This document shows, in pieces, positions 24,061-37,100 of a DNA stretch of 64,000 nucleotides (position 1 is its first letter; every line of letters begins with the position of its first letter). The notes under the pieces are model-generated. The model worked only from the letters and a program-made list of their open reading frames with translations, had not been told where the DNA came from and ran no database searches. The translations under genes were made by a program, and so were the position numbers. Source of the DNA: Diphasiastrum complanatum (Eukaryota; Streptophyta; Lycopodiopsida; Lycopodiales; Lycopodiaceae); contig CM055094.1 of NCBI GenBank assembly GCA_029204225.1, positions 5,140,063 through 5,204,062 on the forward strand, written 5' to 3'.

Positions 24061-27000
24061 ACAGAGCATGATTGATCCAAGCACGAATTATTCTTGAACA
24101 TAAATAATTTGAGCTTGTTGCGTTATTGAGCTTACTGGATCCAACACGAATTATTCTCGAATGAAAATATTTCGAGTTCGAGAAAGTTTCATGAATCATT
24201 CGAGATTTTGTTTTATCAATTTGTCACCAAACTTTTGGCTAGAATTTGCATTTTTTGAGTGCTTTTTTGTCATCAGTTCCGAAATAAATGGAAGAGCAGT
24301 ATGATATCGCGAGTTTCTCAGACGTCAAAGACAACCATCGTCTGATAAAAAATTGAGGAGTCGTAGACGTCCGTGTTCTGATCAGAGTGAGCAAACAAGC
24401 GCAATCAAACAGCGATGAAAGTGTATTTAATCACAACAAACATTCATCTACGTTGTACATAGATAAAAACGTGCTGCTGCTATATTACACTGAAGCACAA
24501 TACAAATAGCAATTACAACCAGTTGAAGGTGCCCTTAAAAAAGCAAAAATGTTTGTGACAGTTTGACTCTCTCGCACTTTTTGGATCAATGCGAAAAAGC
24601 CGAAGGTGCCCTTAAAAAGTTGGCGAAGGTGTCTTTAATAGTTTAACCCTTAAAAACGGAGGACCTTCTGGAATTTTCTCTCTTCGCATTTTTCAGGAAA
24701 ATGCAAAAAAGTCAAAGGTGTTGAAAATAGTTAAATTGTTGAACTGTGAACAAGTTGACTTCTTCAAAATAGTTGAATGGAAGAAGTCGAAGGCAAGTTT
24801 CGTAGTTTTCGAGAATGTGTGAAAAATGCAAACTGTGCGACACTTAGTGTATTTCTGCAGACTATTGAAAAAGTGATGTAAATCTACAAACTTGTTCTAA
24901 ATGCAAGTTTGTGGAAGTCCTTGAAGATGGCCAAGTCTTCAATGACTTCAAGTTATTAAACTTAACATCTGAACTTGAAATGTTATAATTCACCAAGGAG
25001 ACAACTGTGGGCTTAATTTCCAACAGTAGCGTCAAAAGTATGTTTGCATTCTACAAATCCAACGATGAAGCACTCATAAGTTCTTTTTTCTGGCGGGTGA
25101 TCAATTCACCATTGCACATATATGAATGATGATTTTTTTGCTATTCATAATACATAATAAGCACTACTATCCAGTGATGGATATAATGTATGTTCGGTTG
25201 TGTGCTAAGTATTGAAAGGCCACCTACAAGTCCAGTTAGGGATCAAACTTTGTTTCTATTCAAGCATACAAGAACTACAACTCCGAATCTTGCACGATCC
25301 ATTTTTATTGCTATCTCTCATGCATCTGTTAGGCTGCTAACATACTATCTACTAGTTTCTACTTCGAAGAGAATAATAGTATTCAATCACTAACGGAGAT
25401 AACATGTACATCTTGTAGCATCGATTATTACTACGACCTTTTTTTTCGGTAAGGTTCAGTTTTGAACCATCTATCTATAAGTGTCTGTGCAGGTACATAC
25501 ATAAAACCCTTCGCTCCTAATTGATATAGCAATTGATGAGTGATTATCTCTAATATCCTTATCTCTACTGTTGGACAATGATGAAAATACCTTATTTGGC
25601 AATAACATTTTTTAATGATTTGAATCTAAAGAAAGCAAGAACACTCGAAGGATTAACATGGCATCCTCACAAGATAACACAACTGTGATCATCCAGGTAT
25701 GATTTCTCGCAACAAAATGCAAGTGTGCATAAGAAACTTACGCTCAAAGGGAAGAGGTTTTTGTTTTAAGTATATATTTTTCTCTATGGTTAGAAAGAAG
25801 ACTTTGGATGCTTAAACACGTCTTTTTCTAGTTCCTACCATCTACCATTTCGTAACCAGTTTAACACTCTGATAATGATGACTTAAATGTTGTCCATTGG
25901 AAAGGTTGTTCTTTAAAATTATCTTAGATAGCATGGATATGCGTCAGATAAAAGGTTCTTACAAAAGGATTAGAATGGCACAGATTTGCCCTGATACCTT
26001 GTAAAAACCACGAACACCGCACCAATAATATATAACTTATCCATAACGGTGTCATATATACCACGGGCTGAATATGTAGTTTTGATAAACGCAAGTTTAT
26101 TCAAAACAACACTATTCAATCATGGCCATTCAGTTGTCATATTAGTTTATGGTGAGATACGACTAGAAAGCATGAATATGCTTAGGAGTATGGACAATAG
26201 TGCGTGATTGGATTTTCGAAAGCTGTCACATGGGTTAGAATGGCATGGATTTGTCCTAATACCAGCTCACGTGTTCACACCATATCTTTTAGCGAGACAC
26301 AATATATATGGTGAAAACTATTCATACTTATACACAAAACAAAATGAACTAATATGGACCAATGCCCATAAACTGATCAACATGGCACATGCCCTGATAC
26401 GGTAATGGAAGATTGGACTATGATTTAAAATGCTATTTATGCTATTAAGTGGTATAGCTTCTTTTGGACATGGATAACAACTAACGCTCAACTATGACAC
26501 CTGTCTTCCCCACTGTACTAACTCGTGCGGTTTTGTGTTGTGGGATGGTGGCAGGACGTTTTGAAAGTGCTTACGCTTTATGCTGTTTTACAGTACTCTA
26601 TTTTACTTTTCAGCTCTACTTTACCTTGTTGGATTATGAATCAAGGCTTCAAAGGGTTTAGTCTTGCTTTGTCAAGAGGAACTATGTGAAATTGTGTAAC
26701 TCTCTCATAGATGGTATCTAATGTTAAAGTACCCCTTGTTTACTTAACTGTTCATTGTCAATGGTCGACCTTTGAAACTTTTCTTTTATTTTTTTACCCC
26801 TCTAAGTTTCACGTGGTTTACTTTCTATGATCAAGATCCAACAAAATCTCTATCCTACGGTCGATAACAATAGCTCTCCAACAAGCTATCTTGAAGTTTC
26901 TTCTCCAACTACCCTCTGCTATATATACTTGATACACATCATAGCCACTTTCACTTTCACTTTCACTTTCTTTCTTTTTCTCTTTCACTCTTGGCTCTCT

Positions 27001-27704
27001 ATTGTGTAATAGGGATCTGTTGCGCCCTCCTATCCTCTTGGAACACATGCTACAATTTTTATTGGTAAGCTTTCTTCATAACACCATTGTTGTTTTTTTA
27101 TCAACACATGTGTTCATTGTAATTCCATCACCTTTATTGCTGGTTTTCATTTACATCACATGATATCTATCGCTGGTGCACATCGATCAACCACACTTAT
27201 TATGGTTTGCTTTATGCATTGTTTCATCACACACTAACTTGGTATGTATATATATGCAGAGAGTGTCACTAAAATGGTCATGACCTTTGGGTCTTGGGTC
27301 TTTTTTTTCCATCATTGGGAATGCCAAGCCAAATTTGGAGCACAAGGATCCCTAATGCGCAACAATTGGGATTCTAGCCTACAAAGTACACATGTCAACA
27401 ATTCTTATGCAACTCGGTCAAAGTAGAAATAACTCTCATTGTCGATGCACAAACAACTCTCATCCAAATTATTTAAGTAAATCTAGTAACTCTTTTCCAA
27501 CTGAGACCGTTGTGCGACATGAATCTCAGCTGTCGATGGATCAACCCTCTCAAGTAATAATAATAATATCCCTGCTTTTATTAAAAATGATGGAAAAACC
27601 CATGATCATACAAGAAGATTAAAGTATTTAAAATAGTACCGTAAAACGGAAAAAATGAATTAAGCTATCCAATAGCTATGTAAAAATTTAAAATAGTGAG
27701 CTAA
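24061..27704. other. Unassigned stretch with small repeats
   Basis: No coding motif. Seen in it: a 'gaaggtgcccttaaaaa' repeat at about 24525 and 24603; an imperfect repeat of about 150 bp at 25930-26090 and 26165-26320 ('agcatgxatatgc', 'ttagaatggca', 'gatttg'); and a (CACTTT) hexamer run at about 26943-26972. Confidence 0.4.
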
Positions 27705-28760
27705 TTACTCAAAACCGACTGCCTGATGTAAATCACTAAAATAGATCTAGTAATAGGTAATGCATGAAGCTTTGAAACAGCCGCTCCTGCAAACTGAGCT
27801 CGCCGAAGAATTGAAATCGCATGTGAATGTTGTAATGCAATAGAAATACGTCCTTGGCGTTTCACCATAAGCTCTGCACATAAAGATAAAAAATCATTAA
27901 ATTTCTTGTTCAGACAACCATATGTTTCCAAGGCAAAGGGGATGAAATCTTCACCGGGTGCACGATCATTATAATCTCGCTCTAGAGCTGCATGAGATGC
28001 AGCGGCCCCTTGCGTGGTGGAAGAACGATGAAGGAGGTCCTAACGAGAGGGATCAGCAATGACAACATCTCCTAGAGTACGAATTCCATCATGCGAGAGA
28101 ACAAGGTCAACTCGTCGTCGAGAAGATTGGGAAGAAGGCCCTTGTAAAATGTGTGTTTGTTCTCGAACAACATGAAAACCATTATTATGAGCAATAGCAG
28201 CAAGGGCATCATGAATGGAATCATGTGAAATAATACGTTCTCCACTTGACGGGCACCGCATAAGATGAGTACCCAAGGAATCCAACACATGCCCACATGA
28301 ACACTTAGAGACCAATTAACATTGGATGCGGAAGTCCCAATATGGTTCGAAGAGCAGTTATAAACAAGTCATTGTTGAGTCGCAAGAAGAACTGGACGTG
28401 CAACCAACCAAGCCCCTGCACCTGGACCAGCTGTACAAGCGGTGGAAGTAACCTCGAGCAGTGCGAAGAGCTTGTTGAAAAACCAAATTGCCAGTCTCCA
28501 CATGAGCCACCGTATCAAGAAGAAGAGGCTGGTTAGGGCAACAAGAGCCCAACTTTTGAGAAAAGTAGCTGGTGTGATGCAAGCAGAAGATACTAGGCCA
28601 ACACCACCAGAGGAGGTAGGAAGAGAAATTTGTCGCTTAGAATACTGAACTTCACAAGTGTCAAAGGTTCCTAGCCTCAAAAGGCGACCAAATACGCCCA
28701 ATAAAGTATCATCAAAATCTCGAAGTAATATGTCAAGCGAAAGAGAAACACAACGTAGAA
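27705..28760 (-). pseudogene. Non-LTR (LINE-like) element 3' end: RT tail, zinc finger, nuclease-like domain
   Basis: Read on the minus strand: 'SLSLDILLRDFDDTLLG', 'KRQISLPTSSGGVGLVS', 'CITPATFLKSWALVAL' (end of a non-LTR RT polyprotein); then 'KCSCGHVLDSLGTHLMRC', a C-x-C-x8-H-x4-C finger; then 'HDSIHDALAAIAHNNGFHVV', 'RRRVDLVLSHDGIRTLGDVV', and, after a stop at about 28038, 'ERDYNDRAPGEDFIPFALET', 'YGCLNKKFNDFLSLCAELM'. This order matches the C-terminal region of LINE-like ORFs in plants and algae with a restriction-enzyme-like nuclease fold. Frameshifts lie between blocks. Element family and any function are not fixed by this evidence. Confidence 0.75.
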
Positions 28761-28823
28761 GATAGCTAGGACATTGAGCAAAACACGGAGTGAGAATTTC
28801 AAATGCACAAATAAAATAATAAT

Positions 28824-28860
28824 ATCAAGTGTGCGACTCTCAATGTGTAGCACACTTGAT
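28824..28860. promoter_or_regulatory. 11-bp inverted repeat upstream of the STIC2-like gene
   Basis: ATCAAGTGTGC (28824-28834) and its exact complement GCACACTTGAT (28850-28860) are separated by 15 bases. It lies between the LINE remnant and the start codon, about 190 bp upstream of the ATG. It could be a factor-binding palindrome or a small element end. Confidence 0.5.
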
Positions 28861-28876
28861 GGTCACATGTCCATGT

Positions 28877-28901
28877 GCCACGTGGCAACTAATTGGATTG
28901 G
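28877..28901 (+). promoter_or_regulatory. G-box and inverted CCAAT motifs
   Basis: GCCACGTGGC (28877-28886) is a perfect palindromic G-box, bound by plant bZIP/bHLH factors in light- and ABA-regulated promoters. ATTGGATTGG (28892-28901) holds two CCAAT boxes in reverse. Both sit about 150-175 bp before the start codon, as expected for a promoter of a plastid-protein gene. Function is inferred from motif and position only. Confidence 0.55.
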
Positions 28902-28987
28902 TCCCAAAAGGAGTGGCCCAATGACCCTAGTAGCAAAGGAGAGAGAGTTTGTGGTGGTAGAACAAAAAGCAAAGCCAAGCAAAAGAA

Positions 28988-28990
<3 letters not shown>

Positions 28991-29030
<40 letters not shown>
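28991..29030. repeat. (GA)n tract before the start codon
   Basis: About 20 GA units ending 21 bp before the ATG at 29052, probably in the 5' UTR or core promoter. GA-rich tracts are common there in plants. Confidence 0.9.
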
Positions 29031-29034
<4 letters not shown>

Positions 29035-29051
29035 TAAATATATATATCTTT

Positions 29052-29148
29052 ATGGCTGCCATCTCTGCTGCGGGCGCATTGCCCTCGTTGCTTCAGCCAT
29101 GCCAGCAGCATCGACCTCAACCCTCGCCGTTCACCCCCTCGTCTCTTG
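29052..29148 (+). CDS. STIC2: STIC2-like exon 1
   Basis: Starts at ATG 29052 ([14 protein letters not shown]), the first ATG after the GA tract with transit-peptide-like sequence. Ends in phase 1 before GTCAGT. Intron 1 is 80 bp. Confidence 0.88.
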
Positions 29149-31094
29149 GTCAGTCTCAGTCTGCATCTTCTCTAGTTTCGGATATATGTGTCTTCCATGA
29201 ATTGCTAAATCATGTTATTGCTGTGTAGGAAATAGAGCTGGATTAGGGTTATCACTGAAAACCAAACCTGTTTACCACATGCGAAAATCACAACGAAGTG
29301 AAGCGGCTTTCAACGTCTCAAACCTGTTTGGAGGCAAGAAAGAAAACAGTGACAATCCTGATGAAGCTGCAAAAAAGGTATCGAAAGTTCGCAGATAGGG
29401 TTTAAACTGTCGGACTAGTCATACCCTATTGTACTGGAACTTGTATTGGGAAAAACTCTACCGGTTAGCAGATGCCAAATTCCTAGTTTGTAAATGTTCT
29501 GTAATGAAGCCATTTGGTTTGGACTCCACGCCCTTCAATTTTTTTTGCTTGAGCTGTTTAAAATAAAAGTAAATGTTTCGCTTGGAGCATTTCAAGCTAA
29601 AGATTAATTTTGTTGCAATTGAAGTAGCAACCCTGCCTCACAATACACTTGCAACCTCAATTCTGTCTTATCATTAAGTTATATACCTACATATCCTTTT
29701 TGCAGCTTCACAATGCACCTCCCTTGTCCTGCTTAACTGGTTTCAGTTAGTGCTAACTGAGGAGTGCATTTAACTCACACAAGTTAGTTAATGGATTTAG
29801 TTAGCACTAGAACTAGTTTATTTTGCGATGTAACTGTTGTGAAACACCTTCCTTAGGCTAACTTGTGCTTCAGTTAGTGTTGATCCAGTCCTCCAGTTGC
29901 CTTCCTCTCTTGTCCTCCAACTGCCACAGTCCACTGTTCTGCCATTTTTGCCTCCTTGTGTGCTGAACCTCTCTTTTCCTCCATAGCTGCTCCTTAGTTA
30001 CTAACTTGTAAATGGCTAACTTGTAAGTGGAGCGGCACCTCAGTTACAACAAATGTAGCTGAGGCAGATAACTGTTGATGGGGCGGCAAAAATGCCAGTT
30101 AGTTAACTGTCACTTGGTCATGTTCTTTATTCTTGCTACTCCATTATGGTGTGATGTTTTGGCTGTAGCAAATTATCACATGATGCCATTAGCCTTCCAA
30201 TAGCTTAGGGACTCATCATATGTGTAGAGTTTTAATTTATCTTTTTGCCCATCTCTTTCATGCCATAACTTCTCTTGGGAGTCGACCACTATTGAATATG
30301 ACTATTCTTTTGGCAGTGTTGCTTGAAACCTATATATTAAATATGCCTGTTTTTTTTGTTAGTGTTGCTTGAAACCTGATCTAATCATGAAATATTTTAG
30401 CCTGTTTCTCAGTATTTGGCAGTCTTATTCTTAGTTACAATGTACTGACAACCCTATTTCATTATAAATTAGTATGTTCTACCTGCTAGCTATGCTAAAT
30501 GAAGCAATGACGTAAATCTCAAAAGGCTGCAGCCTGCCACTTAATATCTTATGTGGTATGTATGCATCAACCACCTACGGTTTCAATAAGCAAAAGTATT
30601 GAGGCACAATGTTTTAGTTACGGATATGCCTCCTATGGCTACTTCCAATCAAAGATGCAACCCACGTTCCGGAACGTGATTTCCCATGAGGGTTTCCCAA
30701 AATTTTATTTTTTTGGGGGGGTGCCAAAATGGGTATCAAATGGAAGGTTTTTGCAAGAACAGTTCTTTTATCTAGTGTGCCAAGAGTTTCAAGACCAGTG
30801 CGGTCCAGTTTTGGGGCTTTAAGTGATTTTCTATCTTGGTTTTCAATCAAATCTGTATTGTGTGAAATGAAATCATATGAAACTATACTAAATGACATGA
30901 AACTTGACAACAACTATGAAGCATAAGCACTCATCTCATAGCTTGCTACAAAAATGTGAATCAGCTCAACGTGCTCAACAAAAATGAGTACATTATATAG
31001 TGCCACCGCAAAAGCATGATACACCAAGTTGTTGCTTTGTGAATGAACGAATAGAGAACCAGAGCAAACCATTGAAACCAATGACCATATTGAA

Positions 31095-31130
<36 letters not shown>

Positions 31131-34100
31131 TCGTAGGAAAACAAGAGTCAAGTCACCAAGATCTAGTTATCAATCAATCTCCACAAGAAACAAGAGAGAA
31201 GAGGCTGGGCGCCCAACCCTAAGAGAGAGAGAGAGAAAACAACAACAAGAGCAATGGAGAGCAATGCTTAGCCAAACTGAAAAATGTGACACAATAAGCC
31301 TACTTACTGATTGTAGGGCACCCCCAAAAGTCAAGATAGGGCCCCTATACCAAATTAGACCGCTAAGGACCCATGAGGCAATACATGACCAAAATTGGGT
31401 CCAACTGAACTTAAGACAAACTTAAGATGGCCTAAATAACTAAATACCCATGGTTACACAAATCTCGACCTTTTGGGTCAAAGTAACCTATGGATTAACT
31501 TTAGCATAGTCATTTATTTCTAACACCCTCCTTAAATGACAATGCAAAAAAACTGAAATCTTCACTATGTAATAAAACCACCATGTGGTATTAAATTTAA
31601 AGCTTTGCATAAAGCTTCAAATCTGACTCTAGGCAACGCCTTAGTGAAGAGGTCCGCTATATTATCCTCTGTAGGACAATACTCAAGCAAAATGTTGCCA
31701 TCATGAAGTCTCTCCCGAACAAAGTGATAATGGATCTCGATGTGCTTCGTCCTCGCATGAAAAACAGGTTTCCGTGCAATGGCAATAGCACTTTGACTAT
31801 CACTCAAGATAAGAGTGGCTGAGGGCTCGCCAAACTTCATGTCAACAAGTAGTCTTCTCAGCCATAAACACTCCGTTGTGGCTGAAAATGTCGTTCTATA
31901 TTCTGCCTCACTAGAAGAAGTAGCAACAGTGGGCTGCTTTTTACTTGACCAAGAAATTGCAAAATTTCCATAGAAAAAGCAATGTCCACTTGTAGAGTGT
32001 CTAGTATCTTGATCTCCACCCCAAGCCGAGTCACTAAAGCCAACCAAACATGCATCATCACAAGCAGGAAAAACCAGTCCATGACTTCTTGTTCCTTGAA
32101 GATATCGAAAGATCCTCTTCAACGCTTTCCAATGTGATGTCATCGGGGCATGCATGAATTGACTCATGAGTGAGACACTATAAGAAATGTCCGGTCTTGA
32201 ATTACATAGGTAAATGCTTCTTGGTTTCCAATGGAAGGCTCGAACTTGAGACCAAAGAAACTTTGGATGTCAAGCGTTAACCAATTGAGCCAACTCCCTT
32301 GGGTACATAGGTAAATGAGACAGCCAATAGCTTGACAATATAAAGTAGCATCAAATGGTTCACCATCACCTTGACTACTTAATTTCAGGCCTGTCTCCAT
32401 AGGTGTAGCAACCGGCTTGCAATCTTCCATCTTGAACCGCTTCAAAATCTGCCCAATGTAGCGTTTTTGAGAGATGAAAATTCCGGCCCCTTCTTGTACA
32501 AATTCAAGACCAAGATAAAAGTGCAATAGGCCTAAATCTGAGATTTCAAAAACCATACCAAGATCAAGTATTACGGCATCAATTTGCTGCTCATTACTTC
32601 CTGTAATAATAATATCATCAACATAAAGCAAAATAATGATGATATAATCTGAAGTATGCTTGACATAAAGAGTAGATTCGCTAGGACTATTAGTAAACCC
32701 ATGATTACAAAAGTAGGCATGTATCTTTTGATACCACATCCTCGAGGCTTGCTTCAGTCCAAAAAGTGCCTTCTTGAGAAGACAAACTTTATCTTCTTGG
32801 CCTTCAACCAAAAAACCATCAGGTTGTTCTAGGAGGGGCTTACTCTATATCAGGGAGTAGGCAAGGTTGGGTGGATCAGTTAGTGTTTGCCCTACTGTGG
32901 TGTTAGGATCTATTACACCGGTATCAGAGCCATCTCCATCTTTGGGAGCTGAGTAGCAGCAGTAGAATAAGCTATCAGAGGATAGGAAGGATCTCTCAGT
33001 TTCTCAGAAAAGATTAGAGGAGAATCGCTGTAGGTGCAGCTTTCAAACTTCAAATTTTCACTGAGAAATCACAGTAGTAAGGAGACAGATTCCATGTGTA
33101 GGTAGCTCGCTGGAAAAGCAGCTGGTCTTCACAAATTTCAGAGGGTTCTCTACAGATTTCCCAGCGGAATTAGAGTAGGATATAGCAAGTAGATCCATCG
33201 CTGTACATACAAGGATCTATCTCTGATTTCGAAGAGGAATTTCAGTAGATTTGAGCGGAGTTCAACCTGAATTTTGCCAACAGGGCCAGCGCTGGACAAA
33301 GAAGAAGGAAGGTGATGTTTTACCCTTCTTTTCTGAGATTTTTTGGGTGTTTGAGCATCAAACTCTCTTGCTACAGATCATTGAGCAGGCTGCCATAATG
33401 ATCTTAGAATTTGCAAGTGGATTCGGGCTTCAAATCGGGTTTTTCAGAAGAAACCCAGTAGCTGTCAGATCAGCGAGGGGGGGATAGCAAAATTTTTTTA
33501 GATCTTGTGCCTCTTATTCGGATTTCTCAGAATCACAGGTTTGAAAGCAGTTGGAGAAGAGCCGAAAGGGCTTTTCTTGATTCTCTCTGTGGAAGTACAG
33601 TTCTCAGAAAGAGCTAAGTTTTCTTTCCTTCCTTTGTACAGCTGTAAATTAGTCTTTTTGACTTTTTTTCATCAAAAGTTAAGGTACCTCTCTTTCAGTT
33701 TCGAAAATGACCACTCCTCAAGGACCCGGAGAGAGGCTTCGACGAACTTGAAACAGAAGCCTTGGCTTACAGTAAAGGAAACAAGCCTATGCAAATGGAA
33801 GAACAAGAACAGTTCGCCGAAGAACTCGACGAACTAGTTACCAAGGAGCAATTTCTCCAATTGGTAACAGAAGTGGATGAACTGAAGTTGGCATTAGCCA
33901 ATTTCAAGTCCAGTGTGGACGACTCGTTCGCTGAACTCAAAAGCTTGATTTTGAGTTCCGCGAAAGGAAGCCTTCCCTCCACTTCTCAGTTGTCCCCTTC
34001 TCCACTTCCATCAGTTTCGGGTGAGACTTTACGGTCTCACCCCAGTGTCTTTAAAGATTTAAAGCCTCCTACTTTTAATGGGGTAGAGAAGGATAGAAAT

Positions 34101-37100
34101 GTAGATATTCTACAAACCTTCCTCAACAAATGGAAGAACATTCATGCTCTTAAACAGACCTTTGACCATTTGCAAGCTATTGAGGCCAGTCTTTCCTTAG
34201 GGCCTATGGCCTATAAGTGGTGGTTAAATCTCCAGGAGACTGGGTAGACTCCTTGGTCATGGAAAGCTTTTGAAGACGCTTTCCTAAGAGAATTCCTACC
34301 AAAAAATGAACTTGATAGAGCCTGGGAAGCCTGGGAAAGAACAGTAATGGACAAGTCCCTCATCCAATATATCTCGCAGTATCGAGAAGCAATTCTAAAA
34401 ATTAAAAATATGGATGATTATCAGAAAATTAGGGGATTTGTCCGTGGCCTCAAAGATGAATATAAAGTAGAGGTCCAGAGAAACTCGCCTACTACCCTTG
34501 AGCAAGCTCTCAGATATGCTCAAATCTATGATGATTCAGTGGGTAGGAAGAGGGCGAGACAACACCACTTTCTGAGCAGCCTCCTCATAAAGACTTTCAA
34601 TTTAAAAAGAAATTTTAAAAAAGAAAGAATCAAGATAAATTTAAAAGTGAAGCTCCTCAAAAACGCCCTTCACTCATACAGCCGTTAAAACCAGATGATT
34701 TTGAGAAAGCCAAACAAGAACGTTTGTGCTTTGTGTGTATGGGCAAGGGACACACAGTCAGACAGTGTCCCAAGGGGCCTTTCACTAAAAAAGATAAGAA
34801 AGATAAGAAACAAGTTCATCTTGTTCAGACTGTAAGTTTTCCCAGTGACTCGGCAGCTTCCGAGATCAAAGTGTATCATGAAGATCATGAACATTGTTGC
34901 CAGCTGACCTCTGCAATGCTAGCGAGACCCTTCAGTTTTGGGCCACATGACCTAGTACGTATGCACGGGAAAGTTGGTAACCAGTCAGTAAGAGTTATGG
35001 TTGATGATGGGGCAACCCCTAATTTCATCAACTACACACTGGTTAAAAAGCTTAAACTACCAGAAGTACCTAGTCAGCATAGGTACATAGTTTCACTAGC
35101 TAAGGGTGAAGATAAAAAAATATGGGAAACTATGGTAAGTAATTTGAATCTTGGTATTCAGGGTTACCAAGATGAAATAAACTTTCAGATAATGCACTTG
35201 GTTCGCACAAACATTGTTCTCGGGAGAGATTGGCTCTACAGTTTAGGACCTTCCCTCCACAGAAATTATCAGGAAAACACTCTCAGCTTTCAGCATAAAG
35301 GCCGAGAGATCCAGTTGCATGGGGAGCATGATGTTCCCAACAGTCCTATGGTCTGCAGTTCAGAGCTCTGTCAGCTAATCGGAGACAAAGACCATCAGGT
35401 ATTCTTATGTGACTTTCAGTTTATTCTTGAAGTTTCTATTTCCAGTTTTATACAGCAGAAAATCGGTAAATTCGAAACTTTGTTGTCTAAATTTAAAGAT
35501 GTTTTTCCTGAAGATTTGCCACATGGTTTACCACCTAGCAGAGAGGTAGATCATGTAATAAACCTAGTACCAGGTACAGCACCTGTTTCTAAACCTCCGT
35601 ATCGGGTCAGCCGAACAGAGGATGAAAAAAGAACTAGGCAGGTAACAGATTATCTTGGGAAAGGCCAAATTCAGACCAGTAGTTCACCATGGGCCTCACC
35701 AGTCCTATTGGTGAAAAAGAAAGAGGGGTCTATGCGTCTGCGTAAATTACAGAGCCCTCAATAAAGTCACAATTAAGAATAAGTACCCTATGCCTCGGGC
35801 AGACGAGTTATTTGATCGACTCGACGGGGCTAAGTTTTTCAGTAAAATAGACCTCAGATCGGGATATCATCAAGTTCGTATAAAATCGGAAGATGTCTCG
35901 AAAACAGCTTTTAGGACTCGTCACGATCATTATGAGTTTAAGGTGATGCCATTTGGGCTCACAAATGCTCCAGCTACCTTTATGACCTTGATGAATAGTG
36001 TCCTCAGACCATACTTGGGTAAGTTTGTAGTCGTATTTTTAGATGACATCCTCGTCTACAGCAAAACGAGGAAGGAGCATCTAAAACACCTCAGAAAGGT
36101 GTTTCGACTGCTCAGAAAGCATAAGCTTTATGCTAAACAATCCAAGTGTGAATTCTTCGTTGAAGAAGTAGCATATTTGGGTCACATTATCTCGTCAGAT
36201 GGGATTAAGATGGACCCGAATAAGGTTAAAGCCATACTCAGTTGGCTGAGACCTCATAATATTTTAGAACTTCAGATCTTTCTTGGTTTGGCGGGATATT
36301 ACAGACGATTTGTCAAGGAATATGCTCAGATAGCAGTTCTCATGACAAATTTTCTTAAGGGGAAGGGAAAGGAGTTCATTTGGGAGTCCGCACAGCAGGA
36401 GAGCTTTGATGCTCTCAAAACAGCCTTAGCTACAGCACCAGTTGTAAAAGTCGTCGACCCCAATCAGCCATTTGTGGTCGAAATAGATGCTAGCGACTTT
36501 GCAGTGGGTGCTGTGCTAACTCAGAGTGGACGACCAATTGCGCTCAAGAGTAAAAAACTCGAGCCAGCTTAGACTAGGTACAGTGCCTATGAAAAGGAAC
36601 TCTTTTCTATAGTCCATGCCCTTAAGACTTGGAGGCATTATTTGTATGGTGCCAACTTTGAGGACCATGAGAGTCTCAGATACCTTTGCAATCAACCTGA
36701 GCTTAGAGGTCGGAAAGCTCGTTGGGTAGAGTTGATGCAAGAGTTTGATATGTCTATCAAATATAGACGGGGGAAATTCAATATAGTAGCAGATGCCCTT
36801 AGCAGAAGATTCGTAATGAGTTACTTGAGTCCTTGAGAGGGAAGTGCCAGCATGATGCATTCTTCTCTACTATCTGGAACTCAGTCCAGAGCAGACAGTT
36901 ACAGACTCCAGAACCAGTTCCCGAGGCTGGTGCCAGTTCATCCAAGAATACGGCAGCTTCCGTTGAGGATGATGATGAGTCCGAGTATACGTCGTTAGAT
37001 GACGTTGAGGATTCTGAGCCTGTATTACCCAAGCAAACCCAAGTGGTTGAGGGTCAGTTGACTCAAGCATTCAAATGGAAACAGTATTCCATTCAAGATG

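Noticed and set aside
29033-29050. ATAAATATATATAT as a TATA box for the STIC2-like gene
   Set aside because: It ends a few bases before the ATG, so the transcript would start inside the coding sequence.
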